Assembly: GCA_910584645.1 (NCBI GenBank)
Contig: CAJUAU010000001.1
Location: 234,931 to 298,930, forward strand
Reading direction: 5' to 3'
DNA: 64,000 bases
Origin: an uncultured Eubacterium sp.
Lineage (GTDB): Bacteria; Bacillota; Clostridia; Lachnospirales; Lachnospiraceae
The position numbers and the translations under genes are program-made. How positions within the stretch are numbered: the stretch's first letter is position 1; every line of letters begins with the position of its first letter. The notes below the pieces were generated by a model. It did not search any database. It worked only from the letters and a program-made list of their open reading frames with translations, and was not told the origin of the DNA. Below are positions 9,359 through 18,432 of the stretch, piece by piece.

Positions 9359-9901
9359 ATGGAAATGTTCGAGAGATTTTTCCCGGATGAGTCGGTATCA
9401 TCCACCTATGATATTGATTTTCAGAGTTTGTATGAGGAAGGATACCGGGGAATCCTGTTTGATATTGACAATACCCTGGTGGAGCATGGAAAGGGCGCCA
9501 GTGACCAGGCGCTGGATCTGTTTCGCCGGCTGGGGGAGATGGGATTTCAGTGCTGTCTGATCTCCAATAATAAGAAACAGCGGGTCAGCAGTTTTAATGA
9601 AAAGATTGGCGCCCACATGATCTTTAATGCTCATAAACCCAGAAGGAAAGGCTATCGCGAAGCTATGGAAATGATGGGGACGAACAAAGAAAACACGCTT
9701 TTTGTGGGGGATCAGCTCTTTACGGATATATGGGGGGCAAAACGCATCGGGATACGGAATATACTGGTGAAACCCATCAATAAAAACGAAGAGATCCAGA
9801 TCGTTCTTAAACGGTATTTGGAAAAAATCATTTTAAAAGAATATCGTCAGAAAAAGAAGGACAGAAAAAATGAAAAGAATGGAAAAAATATTACTTGCTA
9901 A
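9359..9901 (+). CDS. YqeG family HAD-IIIA phosphatase
   Basis: A 180 aa HAD-superfamily protein. The nucleophile motif is LFDIDNTLVEHG (DxDNT) near residue 34; LISNNKKQR is motif II; FVGDQLFTDIWGAKR near 115 is motif IV. This order and length match the YqeG family, related to mitochondrial phosphatidylglycerophosphatase PTPMT/GEP4-type HAD proteins; the true bacterial substrate is uncertain. ATG 9365 fits the AAAGGA site better (9-base spacing) than 9359. The C-terminus is very lysine-rich and overlaps the next gene by 32 bases, so the two are probably cotranslated. Confidence 0.85.
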   Translation: MEMFERFFPDESVSSTYDIDFQSLYEEGYRGILFDIDNTLVEHGKGASDQALDLFRRLGEMGFQCCLISNNKKQRVSSFNEKIGAHMIFNAHKPRRKGYREAMEMMGTNKENTLFVGDQLFTDIWGAKRIGIRNILVKPINKNEEIQIVLKRYLEKIILKEYRQKKKDRKNEKNGKNITC

Positions 9902-10970
9902 GAAGCTGGATGGCATACTGGTCAGCTCACCGTCAAATATGAGAAGTTCCACCGGGTTCCGGGGAGAGGGGATTGTTTTTATTTCCAGGAACAGACCGCT
10001 GGTGTTTACGGACTCCCGCTACACCATCGCGGCAAAACAGGAATGTCCAGAAGCGGATGTGATCCAATATAAAAAAAATATCTATGAAAACTGGCTCACA
10101 GAGCTGGTGGAACGTCTGGGCAGAGAGGCAGTGGCAGGGATGTCCATTGGATTTGAAGATGAGACCATGACGGTTCAGACATATCAGACGATACTTGCAC
10201 TTATTAAAAAGCATGAGCTGGAAAATATGACATTGGTGCCTCTCCATAAACAACTGGACCAGCTCCGTCAGGTGAAGACGGAACAGGAACTTTTGGATAT
10301 AGAGAAGGCAGAGCAGATCGGGGACAGGGCATTTACCCGGATCGTTGAGAAGATCCGGGGCCGGAAAGAAGACCTTACAGAAAAACAGGTGGCGGCATAT
10401 CTGGAATTTTACATGAAAGAAATGGGGGCAGAGGGCACCAGCTTTGACACCATCGCAGCCAGCGGGATCCATTCTTCCATGCCCCATGCCATACCCACCG
10501 ACAAGGCGCTGGAGGAAGGGGATTTTCTGACGATGGATTTTGGATGCCGGGTGAACGGATACTGCTCTGACATGACCCGCACAGTCGTGATCGGCAGGGC
10601 AGGGGAACGGCAGAAAGAGATCTATGATGTAGTGCTGCGGGCACAGACAGCGGCGATCCAGGCGGTAAAGCCGGGGATAAAGGGCTGTGAGGTGGACGCG
10701 GTAGCGAGGGATATCATCCGGGAGGCAGGTTATGGAGACTGTTTTGGCCACAGCCTGGGTCACAGTGTGGGGCTGATGATCCATGAGACGCCCTGCTTTT
10801 CACCGAAAGATGAAACAGTTCTGGAGCCGGGGATGGTCATTACCGTGGAACCGGGGATCTATGTGGAAGGCTTTGGGGGTGTGAGGATCGAGGATGTGGT
10901 GGCAGTTACAGAGGAAGGCTGCCGGAATCTGACTCATTCTCCCAAAGAATTGATGGAACTGATAAAATAG
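9870..10970 (+). CDS. M24 family aminopeptidase (Xaa-Pro peptidase type)
   Basis: A cytoplasmic 366 aa metallopeptidase predicted to remove an N-terminal residue before proline. N-terminal creatinase-like domain (about 1-125), then the pita-bread catalytic domain. All five metal ligands can be seen: the two aspartates in MDFGCRVNGYCSDMTRT, histidine in GHSLGHSVGLMIHE, and glutamates in VEPGIYVEGFGGVRIED. AAGGA sits 8 bases upstream of the ATG inside the previous gene. In Clostridia this gene is often near efp, as here (2.5 kb away). Confidence 0.92.
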   Translation: MKRMEKILLAKKLDGILVSSPSNMRSSTGFRGEGIVFISRNRPLVFTDSRYTIAAKQECPEADVIQYKKNIYENWLTELVERLGREAVAGMSIGFEDETMTVQTYQTILALIKKHELENMTLVPLHKQLDQLRQVKTEQELLDIEKAEQIGDRAFTRIVEKIRGRKEDLTEKQVAAYLEFYMKEMGAEGTSFDTIAASGIHSSMPHAIPTDKALEEGDFLTMDFGCRVNGYCSDMTRTVVIGRAGERQKEIYDVVLRAQTAAIQAVKPGIKGCEVDAVARDIIREAGYGDCFGHSLGHSVGLMIHETPCFSPKDETVLEPGMVITVEPGIYVEGFGGVRIEDVVAVTEEGCRNLTHSPKELMELIK

Positions 10971-10990
10971 AAGAAAGAGAGACAGTTAAA

Positions 10991-12223
10991 ATGATGCGAC
11001 CAAAGATCTGCATTCCGATTACGGATGCAACGAGAGACAGGATCATTCAGCAGGCAAAAGAGTTTGCGCTTCTGCCAGCAGAGCTGGTGGAATGGCGGGT
11101 GGATTTTTTTGCCGGATATGAAAAGGAAATTATAAGCGTTGTAAGGGAACTCCAGGAGATCCTCCAGAAGAAAAAATTTATTTTCACTTTGAGGACTATA
11201 CAGGAGGGTGGAGAGGAAAATGGGAGCCGTTTTAACTATGCTGCTTTGCTGAGTGATGTGGCGGCAAGCGGTCTTGCGGATTATGTGGATGTGGAGATCC
11301 ACAGGGATCCCGGCATGGTACAGACTGTGATCCAGGCAGCGGAACAGAGTGGTACCAGGATCATCGGATCCTTTCATGATTTCACACAGACTCCTTCGGA
11401 AGAAGAAATCCTACATATTCTAGAGGAGGCGAAAAAATGTGGTGCAGACATTGGAAAGGTGGCATGCATGCCTTCCAACGATGAAGAAAAAGGCCGTGAA
11501 GATGCGGTGTGTCTGCTGGCGGCGACGGAGCATATGAAGGAAAAATATCCGGATTTTCCTCTGATCACCATGTGTATGGGAGAAGCAGGGAAGATGACGA
11601 GACTGTATGGGGGATTGTATGGTTCAGAAGTTTCTTTTGGCTGCGTGGGCAGGGCCTCCGCCCCGGGTCAGATCGAGTTATCTGAGATGAAAGATGTATT
11701 TGACAAACTATATTCTGGCAAAAGACACATTGCCCTCATCGGTTTTATGGGAGTAGGAAAGTCCACCGTTTCCAGGGCACTTCACCGTCTCAGCAGAAGA
11801 CCGGAGATCGACACCGACCAGAGGATCGTGATGCAGCAGGGGTGTCCCATCTCCCAGATATTTGAGGAAAAGGGGGAACCGTATTTCCGGCAGCTGGAGA
11901 CAGACCTTATCGATGAACTGGCTGCAATGGAGCCGGGGATCATATCCTGTGGCGGCGGTATGGCGCTCCGGGATATCAACGTGAAAAAACTGCGGGCCAT
12001 TGGCGAGATCGTTCTTTTGACGGCAGAACCAGAGACAATTTATGAACGGGTTAAGAACAGTACGGACCGTCCCCTTCTCAATGGAAATATGAATGTGCCT
12101 TACATCCGGGAACTCATGGAAAAGCGCCGGCCATTTTATGAAAAAGCAGCCACTGTTACCGTTTCTACCGATGGAAAGAGCGCGGAACAGATTGCCAGAG
12201 AGATCTTATCCGCTGTTTCATAA
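10991..12223 (+). CDS. Fused 3-dehydroquinate dehydratase (type I AroD) and shikimate kinase (AroK)
   Basis: A 410 aa bifunctional protein for steps three and five of the shikimate pathway. Residues about 1-245 are type I AroD: EWRVDFF near 33, the catalytic histidine in SFHDFTQTP near 132, and the Schiff-base lysine in GKVACMP near 158. Residues about 248-410 are shikimate kinase: Walker A IGFMGVGKST near 252, the substrate-binding DTDQ near 275, CGGG near 320, and the LID arginine in DRPLL near 358. There is no stop or frameshift at the junction. AroE, which catalyses the intervening step, is not in the window. It starts 20 bases after the peptidase gene. Confidence 0.92.
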   Translation: MMRPKICIPITDATRDRIIQQAKEFALLPAELVEWRVDFFAGYEKEIISVVRELQEILQKKKFIFTLRTIQEGGEENGSRFNYAALLSDVAASGLADYVDVEIHRDPGMVQTVIQAAEQSGTRIIGSFHDFTQTPSEEEILHILEEAKKCGADIGKVACMPSNDEEKGREDAVCLLAATEHMKEKYPDFPLITMCMGEAGKMTRLYGGLYGSEVSFGCVGRASAPGQIELSEMKDVFDKLYSGKRHIALIGFMGVGKSTVSRALHRLSRRPEIDTDQRIVMQQGCPISQIFEEKGEPYFRQLETDLIDELAAMEPGIISCGGGMALRDINVKKLRAIGEIVLLTAEPETIYERVKNSTDRPLLNGNMNVPYIRELMEKRRPFYEKAATVTVSTDGKSAEQIAREILSAVS

Positions 12224-12324
12224 GGCACAGCTTCGTGTGGCATTGCCCCAGCATGTCGTTTGCGGTGGAAAAGAAGCTTAAAACAATGTAGTTGGAAATA
12301 AATTGCAGACCAAGAAAATTTCTC

Positions 12325-12353
12325 TTGAAAAATGTTTCAAAATATAATAGAAT
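12325..12353 (+). promoter_or_regulatory. Probable sigma-A promoter for efp
   Basis: TTGAAA (12325-12330), 17 bases, TAGAAT (12348-12353), about 77 bases before the efp start in an AT-rich gap. Confidence 0.5.
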
Positions 12354-12429
12354 AATGCTTAGATGTATTAAACTGTATAGAACGAAATAACAAGAGTATT
12401 CTGTACGTAAAAAGCAGGAGGAACTGAAT

Positions 12430-12987
12430 ATGATTTCAGCAGGAGATTTTAAAAATGGATTGACCATCGAGATAGATGGAACTGTATTTCAGATCATTGA
12501 ATTTCAGCATGTTAAGCCGGGCAAGGGCGCAGCATTTGTTCGTACCAAGCTGAAAAATGTGGTAGACGGCGGTGTTGTGGAGAAGACTTTCCGCCCGACA
12601 GAAAAATATCCCCAGGCCCACATCGACAAAAAAGAGATGCAGTATCTGTACGCAGAGGGTGATATGTACAATTTCATGGATATGGAGTCCTATGACCAGA
12701 TCGCCCTTGCAGACGATGCCATCGGTGATGCGATGAAGTTTGTGAAAGAAAATGATATGGTGAAGATGGTATCCTACAAAGGAAATATCTTTTCTGTAGA
12801 GCCGCCGATGTTCGCGGAGCTTGAGGTTACTGAGACTGAGCCTGGTGTAAAAGGTGATACGGCGACAAATGTAACAAAGCCGGCTACTGTCGAGACGGGA
12901 GCCCAGGTGAACGTTCCTATATTTGTAAATCAGGGTGACGTGATTCAGATTGACACCCGTACCGGAGAGTATCTGAAAAGAATCTGA
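12430..12987 (+). CDS. efp: Translation elongation factor P
   Basis: Relieves ribosome stalling at consecutive prolines. The 185 aa length, the N-terminal KOW-like domain and two following OB domains are standard. The loop that reaches the peptidyl-transferase centre reads KPGKGAAF, with the lysine at residue 32. No EpmA/EpmB/YmfI-type modification gene is seen nearby, so the modification state cannot be inferred. GCAGGAGGAACTGAAT gives a strong ribosome binding site. A terminator follows at 13044. Confidence 0.97.
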   Translation: MISAGDFKNGLTIEIDGTVFQIIEFQHVKPGKGAAFVRTKLKNVVDGGVVEKTFRPTEKYPQAHIDKKEMQYLYAEGDMYNFMDMESYDQIALADDAIGDAMKFVKENDMVKMVSYKGNIFSVEPPMFAELEVTETEPGVKGDTATNVTKPATVETGAQVNVPIFVNQGDVIQIDTRTGEYLKRI

Positions 12988-13043
12988 TGCTTGACATCGG
13001 ATGGTACATCCAGGAATTAAAATAACAGAGAATTTGGTTTTAT

Positions 13044-13080
13044 TCAAGAGGGCTGTAAAAAGGCTCTCTTGATTTTGGTT
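13044..13080 (+). terminator. Rho-independent terminator after efp
   Basis: TCAAGAGGG (13044-13052) pairs with CTCTCTTGA (13064-13072) with one wobble, followed by ATTTTGGTTTT. Placed 57 bases after the efp stop. Confidence 0.75.
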
Positions 13081-13164
13081 TTAAGGGAAAAACCTAAATA
13101 ACCGTATGAGGTGGTTTTTAATACCAAATCATAGAGGATAGTATTTTATTTTGGAGGAGATTTC

Positions 13165-14139
13165 ATGGCAGTTAAGGTTATCGGAACCGGAAGTTATTTA
13201 CCGAAGAATATAGCAGACAATCAGTTTTTATCCACTATTGTGGATACCAATGATGAATGGATCAGCCAGAGGACAGGGATCAAGGAGCGTCATTTGTCCA
13301 GCGGAAGTAAGGAGGGAACCTCTTTTATGGCCATCGAGGCGGCCAAAGCGGCTCTCGATAATGCGGGAATAACACCAGAGGACCTGGATCTGATCATTGT
13401 AGCTACCGTGTCGGCTGACACATATGTTCCCAGTACTTCCTGCCAGGTTCAGGGAGAGATCGGAGCGATCCGCGCCACCTGTTTTGATCTGAATGCCGCC
13501 TGTTCCGGCTTTTTGTTTTCGATGAATACGGCAAATGCTTATCTTGAGATGGGGATGGCGAAGACGGCATTGATCGTTGGGGCGGAGACTTTGTCCCGGG
13601 AAGTGGACTGGTCAGACCGCAGCACCTGTATTCTCTTTGGCGACGGTGCTGGCGCTGCTGTGCTGAGAAAAGTGGAAGGCAAAGGCGGGATCCTCGCCAG
13701 TGTTACCGGGTCGGATGGAACCCAGGGGGATGTCCTTACCTGCAAGGGGAGAGGGATCCAGAATCCATTTTATAAGAGCAGAAGGAAAAAGGATTATATC
13801 CAGATGCAGGGGCAGGCGGTGTTCCGTTTTGCGGTGTCAACAGTTCCTAAGTACATTAAGCATATCCTGAAAAAGACGGAGCTGGAACCAGATGACATCA
13901 AATACTACATTTTGCATCAGGCAAACCGCAGGATACTGGAGCTGATTGCAAAACGTCTGAAGGTGGATATGGATAAGATCCCGATGAACCTTGACCACTA
14001 TGGCAACACATCTTCGGCAAGCATACCGATCCTTTTGGATGAACTCAACCGCAATGGATTGCTGGAGGAGGGAGATAAGATCGTCCTCTCAGGTTTCGGC
14101 GGTGGTCTCACCTGGGGAGCGACGCTGATCGAGTGGTAA
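13165..14139 (+). CDS. fabH: Beta-ketoacyl-ACP synthase III
   Basis: Starts fatty-acid synthesis by condensing an acyl-CoA primer with malonyl-ACP. The 324 aa thiolase-fold protein has the catalytic triad: cysteine in LNAACSGFLF near residue 112, histidine in ILHQANRRI near 250, and asparagine in HYGNTSSAS near 280. GGAGGAG lies 7 bases before the ATG. It stands alone here; fabD, fabF and acpP are not in the window, although in many Firmicutes fabH heads a fab cluster. A 36-base palindrome follows its stop. Confidence 0.95.
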   Translation: MAVKVIGTGSYLPKNIADNQFLSTIVDTNDEWISQRTGIKERHLSSGSKEGTSFMAIEAAKAALDNAGITPEDLDLIIVATVSADTYVPSTSCQVQGEIGAIRATCFDLNAACSGFLFSMNTANAYLEMGMAKTALIVGAETLSREVDWSDRSTCILFGDGAGAAVLRKVEGKGGILASVTGSDGTQGDVLTCKGRGIQNPFYKSRRKKDYIQMQGQAVFRFAVSTVPKYIKHILKKTELEPDDIKYYILHQANRRILELIAKRLKVDMDKIPMNLDHYGNTSSASIPILLDELNRNGLLEEGDKIVLSGFGGGLTWGATLIEW

Positions 14140-14152
14140 AACAAAGATTATG

Positions 14153-14188
14153 AATTGGCGCCATTGAGCTAGCTCAACGGCGCCAATT
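14153..14188. repeat. 36-base near-perfect palindrome after fabH
   Basis: Complementary ends run from 14153 to 14188 with a single A/C mismatch (14163/14178); the outer arms read AATTGGCGCC and GGCGCCAATT. No T-run follows. It could be a terminator of unusual kind or a protein-binding site; compare the palindrome at 1975. Confidence 0.6.
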
Positions 14189-14248
14189 TGAGCCCTGCGG
14201 TTTGTCTCCAGGGCAAAGTGATCTGGAAATAGTTTGGAGGATAACAGA

Positions 14249-14974
14249 GTGAAAAAGATATTGATACAAGGGGCGATGGAGAGTGAGATCTGCTGGTATC
14301 TGGAGCAGGAATGCTTTCAGAAGGCAGAAGAGACTACCAGAAACGGTTTTCTTTTCTATCGGACAGAACAGGATGGCAGGGAAATTCTCCTGCAGCTGAC
14401 TAAAATGGGAACGGTACATGCTGCCATCGCCACCATGACAGCCATTTACGAATTCCAGCCGGATGTTATCATCAATCAGGGAACCGCTGGAGCCCAGGTG
14501 GATACGTTAAAAAGCGGAGATCTGGTGATCGGCAGCCAGGCGGTCAACGTACATTCCCTGGAGATGCCCAAGCGGGATTTTGGAGAGGGCATGGCGCCGG
14601 AAGAGTGGGTGAAGATGGAAACAGAGTATATTGCTGCGGACCCGGAACTGGTTCGGAAGTTTGAGCAGGGGGTCGGGCAGGAGACTAGGACGGGAAAGGT
14701 GGTTTCGGGAATCCTTGGAACGGGGGATCTGTTTAGTAAAGAAAAGGACAGGATACAGTGGCTGCATGGTACCTTTGGCCATCTCAGTGAAGATATGGAA
14801 TCCTTTGCAGTATATAAGGCATGCCGGGAATGCGGCATACCCTGTGTGGCGCTGCGGGTGATCTCCAACAATGAACTTCTGAATGAAGATTATGACAAGG
14901 AGACATCCCTGGAGCTGCAGAGGGTGATCTGGGAGACAGTTAAGTCAGGGATTCTCGATACGCTATGTGGATAG
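14249..14974 (+). CDS. Nucleoside phosphorylase / MTA-SAH nucleosidase-like protein
   Basis: About 241 aa, PNP/UDP phosphorylase superfamily. IINQGTAGAQ near residue 76 and the nucleoside-binding EDMESFAVYKAC near 188 are clear. In 5'-methylthioadenosine/S-adenosylhomocysteine nucleosidases the segment after this reads ISD with a catalytic aspartate; here it is VISNN, so the acid is replaced by asparagine, as in some purine nucleoside phosphorylases. The substrate is therefore uncertain. GTG 14249 is chosen because TTTGGAGGA lies 7 bases before it; the TTG inside that site is unlikely as a start. Confidence 0.78.
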   Translation: MKKILIQGAMESEICWYLEQECFQKAEETTRNGFLFYRTEQDGREILLQLTKMGTVHAAIATMTAIYEFQPDVIINQGTAGAQVDTLKSGDLVIGSQAVNVHSLEMPKRDFGEGMAPEEWVKMETEYIAADPELVRKFEQGVGQETRTGKVVSGILGTGDLFSKEKDRIQWLHGTFGHLSEDMESFAVYKACRECGIPCVALRVISNNELLNEDYDKETSLELQRVIWETVKSGILDTLCG

Positions 14975-15005
14975 AAAAGGTCAGTAAAATGATATGGAAT
15001 CGTCA

Positions 15006-15034
15006 TTGTACATTTTCCAATAACACGGTATAAT
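15006..15034 (+). promoter_or_regulatory. Strong sigma-A promoter for the GH43 operon
   Basis: TTGTAC (15006-15011), 17 bases, perfect TATAAT (15029-15034). Predicted start of transcription is about 15041, three bases from an ATG at 15044, which argues that translation begins at GTG 15068 instead. Confidence 0.75.
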
Positions 15035-15067
15035 GGAACTATAATGAATTTGGAGGTAAAAGACAGA

Positions 15068-16852
15068 GTGAGAGATATTTTATGCTATACGAGAAAACCA
15101 ATTGACGAGTTTTATTATGATCCCAAACTGGCTTACAGCATGCACCTTGCACTGGGGGGAGAGGAGGGCTTTCAGGCCCTCAATCATAATTCCGGCGTAT
15201 TATTTGCCAGGGCGACGGAAAATGAAGACGGTTCCCTGAATGCAAAAAGCATCCGCAGCCCCTATCTGTTTGTGATGAAAGATGGTACATACGGAGTTGT
15301 GGCGGTGCGGGTAGATGGTGACGGCGGTGAGGATGCTGAGAGCACCGGCAAAGTCTTATTTTTTACCAGCCGTGATCTGCTGGAGTACAATGAGGAAGGT
15401 CTTCTGTCTCTGTGCGAGGGGGCGGTGGACCAGGTGGTGTGCCATTATGACTCAGAGAAAGAGATGTACGAATTGTGCTGGTGCCAGTCAGACCGGCAGT
15501 GGTACAGGGCAGAGCTGGAAAACATGGAATGTGCAGGCCGGAAGATCACTGGCGTGAAGGTGGATGAGCTGGTTCTGCCAGTGGTGGAGACGGAGATCGA
15601 AGGGGCTGTGGCAGGAAATGTCATTTCCATACCGGATGAGGCAGCAGAGAGGCTGCAGAAAAAACTCCAGCCTCCCAGACACATAAAGACAGAAGTGCCA
15701 GAGGAAGTCCGGGCAGAGAGCCGGGAGCAGCTGGATATGGTCTGGGCGAGGGCGCTGTACAGTGACGGGACAGAGGCGTTAAAGCGGGTGGATTGGAATA
15801 CGGACAATGTCGACTGGAGCCGTCCGGGAGTTTACGAGGCAGAGGGGAAGCTTCACCAGGATCATTTTCCTTTCCCCATAGCGGAGGACCGGGCAGACCC
15901 CTGTATTACATACTGGAACGGAAAATATTATTTTATCGCTACCAATGACGCGGACAAGAATCATACGTTATATGTGAGAGAGGCAGATACCATTCCGGGA
16001 CTGGCGGATGCCGAAGAGCATCTGATCCTGGATTCGGATACCTATGATCATGTGGGAAATCTTTTATGGGCGCCGGAATTTCATGAGATCAAAGGTGAAC
16101 TGTATATATTCCTGGCTCTTACCCCGGAAGAGTTTTTCTGGGAGGAATCCCACATTATGAAACTGAAAGAAGGCGGAAATCCTTCCCGCAAGGAGGACTG
16201 GTCGGAGCCAAAACGGGTGGTGCGCAGTGATGGGAGCCAGCTCTGTGAGGAGGGAAAGACCATCACACTGGATATGACATGTTTTTTCTGGGAAGGAGAT
16301 TATTATGTTGTCTGGTCCCAGAGGCAGTTTCTGCCGAAGGATCTGGGAGCCTGGCTCTATATCGCCAAATTGAATGCGGATGAACCCTGGAAACTGCTCT
16401 CGGAACCAGTACTGCTCTCCAAGCCGGAATATGGCTGGGCAAATAACCATACCTTTGTGGATGAGGGACCTTTTGCCCTTCCCCAGGAAGAACGCCTGGT
16501 GCTTACTTTTTCCAGCGCGGCGGTGGATACCTCCTATGTGGTGGGGATCATGACTATCGACAGGGGCAGGGATCTGCTGAACCCGGAGAACTGGAAGAAG
16601 GGGAATTATCCTCTCATGACTTCCCGCAGTGTAGAGGGTGAATTTGGAACAGGCCATAACGCTTATGTGGTGGATGAATACGGTGATGTCTGGAATTCCT
16701 ACCATGCCAGGCCGGGGATCCACGGAGAGAGAAGCAGCGGGATCCGGAGGGTTCATTTTGATATCGATGGTCTGCCGGTACTGGATCTGGTGGAGGATCA
16801 GGATGTATCCGAAGAAATCAGCCAGGTAAGGACAAAAGTCATAGTTGGATAG
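15068..16852 (+). CDS. Family 43 glycoside hydrolase with extra N-terminal region
   Basis: About 594 aa, no signal peptide, so probably cytoplasmic. The GH43 five-bladed propeller occupies about residues 270-580: the general base aspartate in EDRADPCITYWNGKYYF near 276, a WAPEFHEI strand near 337, and the acid glutamate in FVDEGPFAL near 470. The first 260 residues are not recognised. GH43 enzymes mostly act on arabinose- or xylose-containing oligosaccharides. GTG 15068 is the chosen start: TGGAGG (15051-15056) is 11 bases upstream, whereas ATG 15044 lies at the predicted transcription start with no ribosome binding site. A lipoprotein gene follows after 47 bases. Confidence 0.85.
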   Translation: MRDILCYTRKPIDEFYYDPKLAYSMHLALGGEEGFQALNHNSGVLFARATENEDGSLNAKSIRSPYLFVMKDGTYGVVAVRVDGDGGEDAESTGKVLFFTSRDLLEYNEEGLLSLCEGAVDQVVCHYDSEKEMYELCWCQSDRQWYRAELENMECAGRKITGVKVDELVLPVVETEIEGAVAGNVISIPDEAAERLQKKLQPPRHIKTEVPEEVRAESREQLDMVWARALYSDGTEALKRVDWNTDNVDWSRPGVYEAEGKLHQDHFPFPIAEDRADPCITYWNGKYYFIATNDADKNHTLYVREADTIPGLADAEEHLILDSDTYDHVGNLLWAPEFHEIKGELYIFLALTPEEFFWEESHIMKLKEGGNPSRKEDWSEPKRVVRSDGSQLCEEGKTITLDMTCFFWEGDYYVVWSQRQFLPKDLGAWLYIAKLNADEPWKLLSEPVLLSKPEYGWANNHTFVDEGPFALPQEERLVLTFSSAAVDTSYVVGIMTIDRGRDLLNPENWKKGNYPLMTSRSVEGEFGTGHNAYVVDEYGDVWNSYHARPGIHGERSSGIRRVHFDIDGLPVLDLVEDQDVSEEISQVRTKVIVG

Positions 16853-16899
16853 ACTACGGAATGGGAGCGTGATCCACTTGATTGAAAGGAGTGGGACCT

Positions 16900-18378
16900 A
16901 TGAGAAAAGGATGGAGATTTGCCGGGGTACTGGCAGCGCTGGTTTTAACGCTTCCAGGATGTGAAGGCTTTGAAAAAACGGCGAGGGAACAGGCTGTGAC
17001 CGGGGCTGCCGTGGAAAAAGAAAAGGAAGCAGAGGTTCGTAAAGAAACCAGCAGGCTGTTATCGGAGGAAGACGAAAAGTATGCCGATGCCATTCGTTTT
17101 TTCTGTGAGGCGATGAAAGTACCAAAGGATCAGTTAACGATGTATGATGGTTTTACCGATACGAGGGGGAATCATTGTCTGGATATCGGCATCCAGGGGG
17201 ATACGGAGAAAAGCGGAACCTATGTTATAGGCTGGTTTCCCCAATACCCTGAAGAAATAGAGCGCAGATGTATACTAAAAATAGTTTCCGATCAGGAACT
17301 GGATGATAACGGGGTGCATCTCTCCTTTAGCAATAAACCTTTTGATGTCTGTAAGCTGGTTTATGACAGCGGCTGGGAAGAAAAACTCCAGGGGATGGAA
17401 GATCTGGTTCCGGTAAGGCCAGAGATTGATGACTCCTTTGTGAAAGCATATCAAGAGACGCTTTTAGGCACAGGGGAAATATGGGAATCCCATGACGGTT
17501 TTATCAACGAAAAAGGAAATTACTGTGTCTCTTATGTGGGAGATGTATCCGATGGATGGGTGAAAGGTGTGTTTGACGGGAAAGACTGGAAGTGTTCCCG
17601 CATTCCGGAGCTGCAGGACGAGGGAGCGGATTACAATTTCTTCGGCGGAAGCCTCGATGGCATCTGGTATTATGATTATTACACGGAAAAGATACTGCGC
17701 GGATATGCGTCTGATGGAAAAAAGAAAGTAGAGCTGGATGTTTCCCAGTGGGTGAAAGATCAGAAGCTGCCGGTCAAGGGCAATGTGGGGATCCACATAC
17801 TGAACAACAGGAAAGCAATTTTTTCTTATTATGACGATGCAGATGACCGGCACAGTGTTCTCGTGGGGCTTCCGGAGGGAACTATCGAAAGAAAATATGA
17901 TGCTTCTTTTTCCGGCATCAGTCAGGGTGGCAAATTATACGAGTATCTGGGACCGGGTATGGAACTCTGTAAGATTACCGACTGGAAGACGGGAGAGGTC
18001 AGGGAGTGTCTGGATCTCGGTCCGGTCATCGAGGAAGGGAAAGCGGAAAAGAATTACTTCACCTATAGCAAAGAAGAGGGGGAATTATATACTTTAGAAG
18101 GCCAGCTGGGGGAATCTTTTGTCAGTTCAGGGAATTATTCCATCAAACTGAGTGTTTACAAGGACACTCTGTACATCTGTTATTATTCCGGAGTATACCG
18201 CTATAACAGTGAGAAGAAAGTTCTGGAAAAGATCCTGGATGGTAAAAAACAGCCAAACTTCCAGAAAATGTATGGGAATTTTGATGTGGGCAGGGATGAG
18301 AAAATATATATGCTTGGGTTTCTCGGCGGTGGAGATGACGAGGGGGCCAACGATTTCTTATATTTATCGAAAAAATAA
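16900..18378 (+). CDS. Lipoprotein of unknown function in the GH43 module
   Basis: About 492 aa. The signal peptide ends in LTLPGC, a type II signal peptidase site near residue 21, so the protein is probably lipid-anchored outside the membrane. The rest has repeated short beta-type segments (YDGFTDTRGNHCLDIGIQG near 80 and ESHDGFINEKGNYCVSYVG near 205 resemble each other), suggesting two copies of one domain followed by a propeller-like C-terminal half. I do not recognise the family. ATG 16900 is chosen over an upstream TTG because AAAGGAG sits 8 bases before it. It lies between two GH43 genes, but its link to glycan use is only positional. Confidence 0.75.
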   Translation: MRKGWRFAGVLAALVLTLPGCEGFEKTAREQAVTGAAVEKEKEAEVRKETSRLLSEEDEKYADAIRFFCEAMKVPKDQLTMYDGFTDTRGNHCLDIGIQGDTEKSGTYVIGWFPQYPEEIERRCILKIVSDQELDDNGVHLSFSNKPFDVCKLVYDSGWEEKLQGMEDLVPVRPEIDDSFVKAYQETLLGTGEIWESHDGFINEKGNYCVSYVGDVSDGWVKGVFDGKDWKCSRIPELQDEGADYNFFGGSLDGIWYYDYYTEKILRGYASDGKKKVELDVSQWVKDQKLPVKGNVGIHILNNRKAIFSYYDDADDRHSVLVGLPEGTIERKYDASFSGISQGGKLYEYLGPGMELCKITDWKTGEVRECLDLGPVIEEGKAEKNYFTYSKEEGELYTLEGQLGESFVSSGNYSIKLSVYKDTLYICYYSGVYRYNSEKKVLEKILDGKKQPNFQKMYGNFDVGRDEKIYMLGFLGGGDDEGANDFLYLSKK

Positions 18379-18388
18379 AGAGAATAAA

Positions 18389-18407
18389 TGCCGCGGGGAA
18401 TGCGGCA
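18389..18407. repeat. 6 bp GC-rich hairpin after the lipoprotein gene
   Basis: TGCCGC (18389-18394) and GCGGCA (18402-18407) flank a GGGGAAT loop, 11 bases after a stop codon and 26 before the next start. No T-run. Confidence 0.45.
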
Positions 18408-18432
18408 GGGAAAATGAGGAGGAAATAAGGCT

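Noticed and set aside
12224..12324. Riboswitch or T-box in the leader before efp
   Set aside because: No conserved T-box or known riboswitch core could be read; only a promoter-like signal is supported.
13088..13119. Second terminator (AAAAACC...GGTTTTT) between efp and fabH
   Set aside because: The stem is weak and AT-rich with a long loop; the hairpin at 13044 explains termination better.
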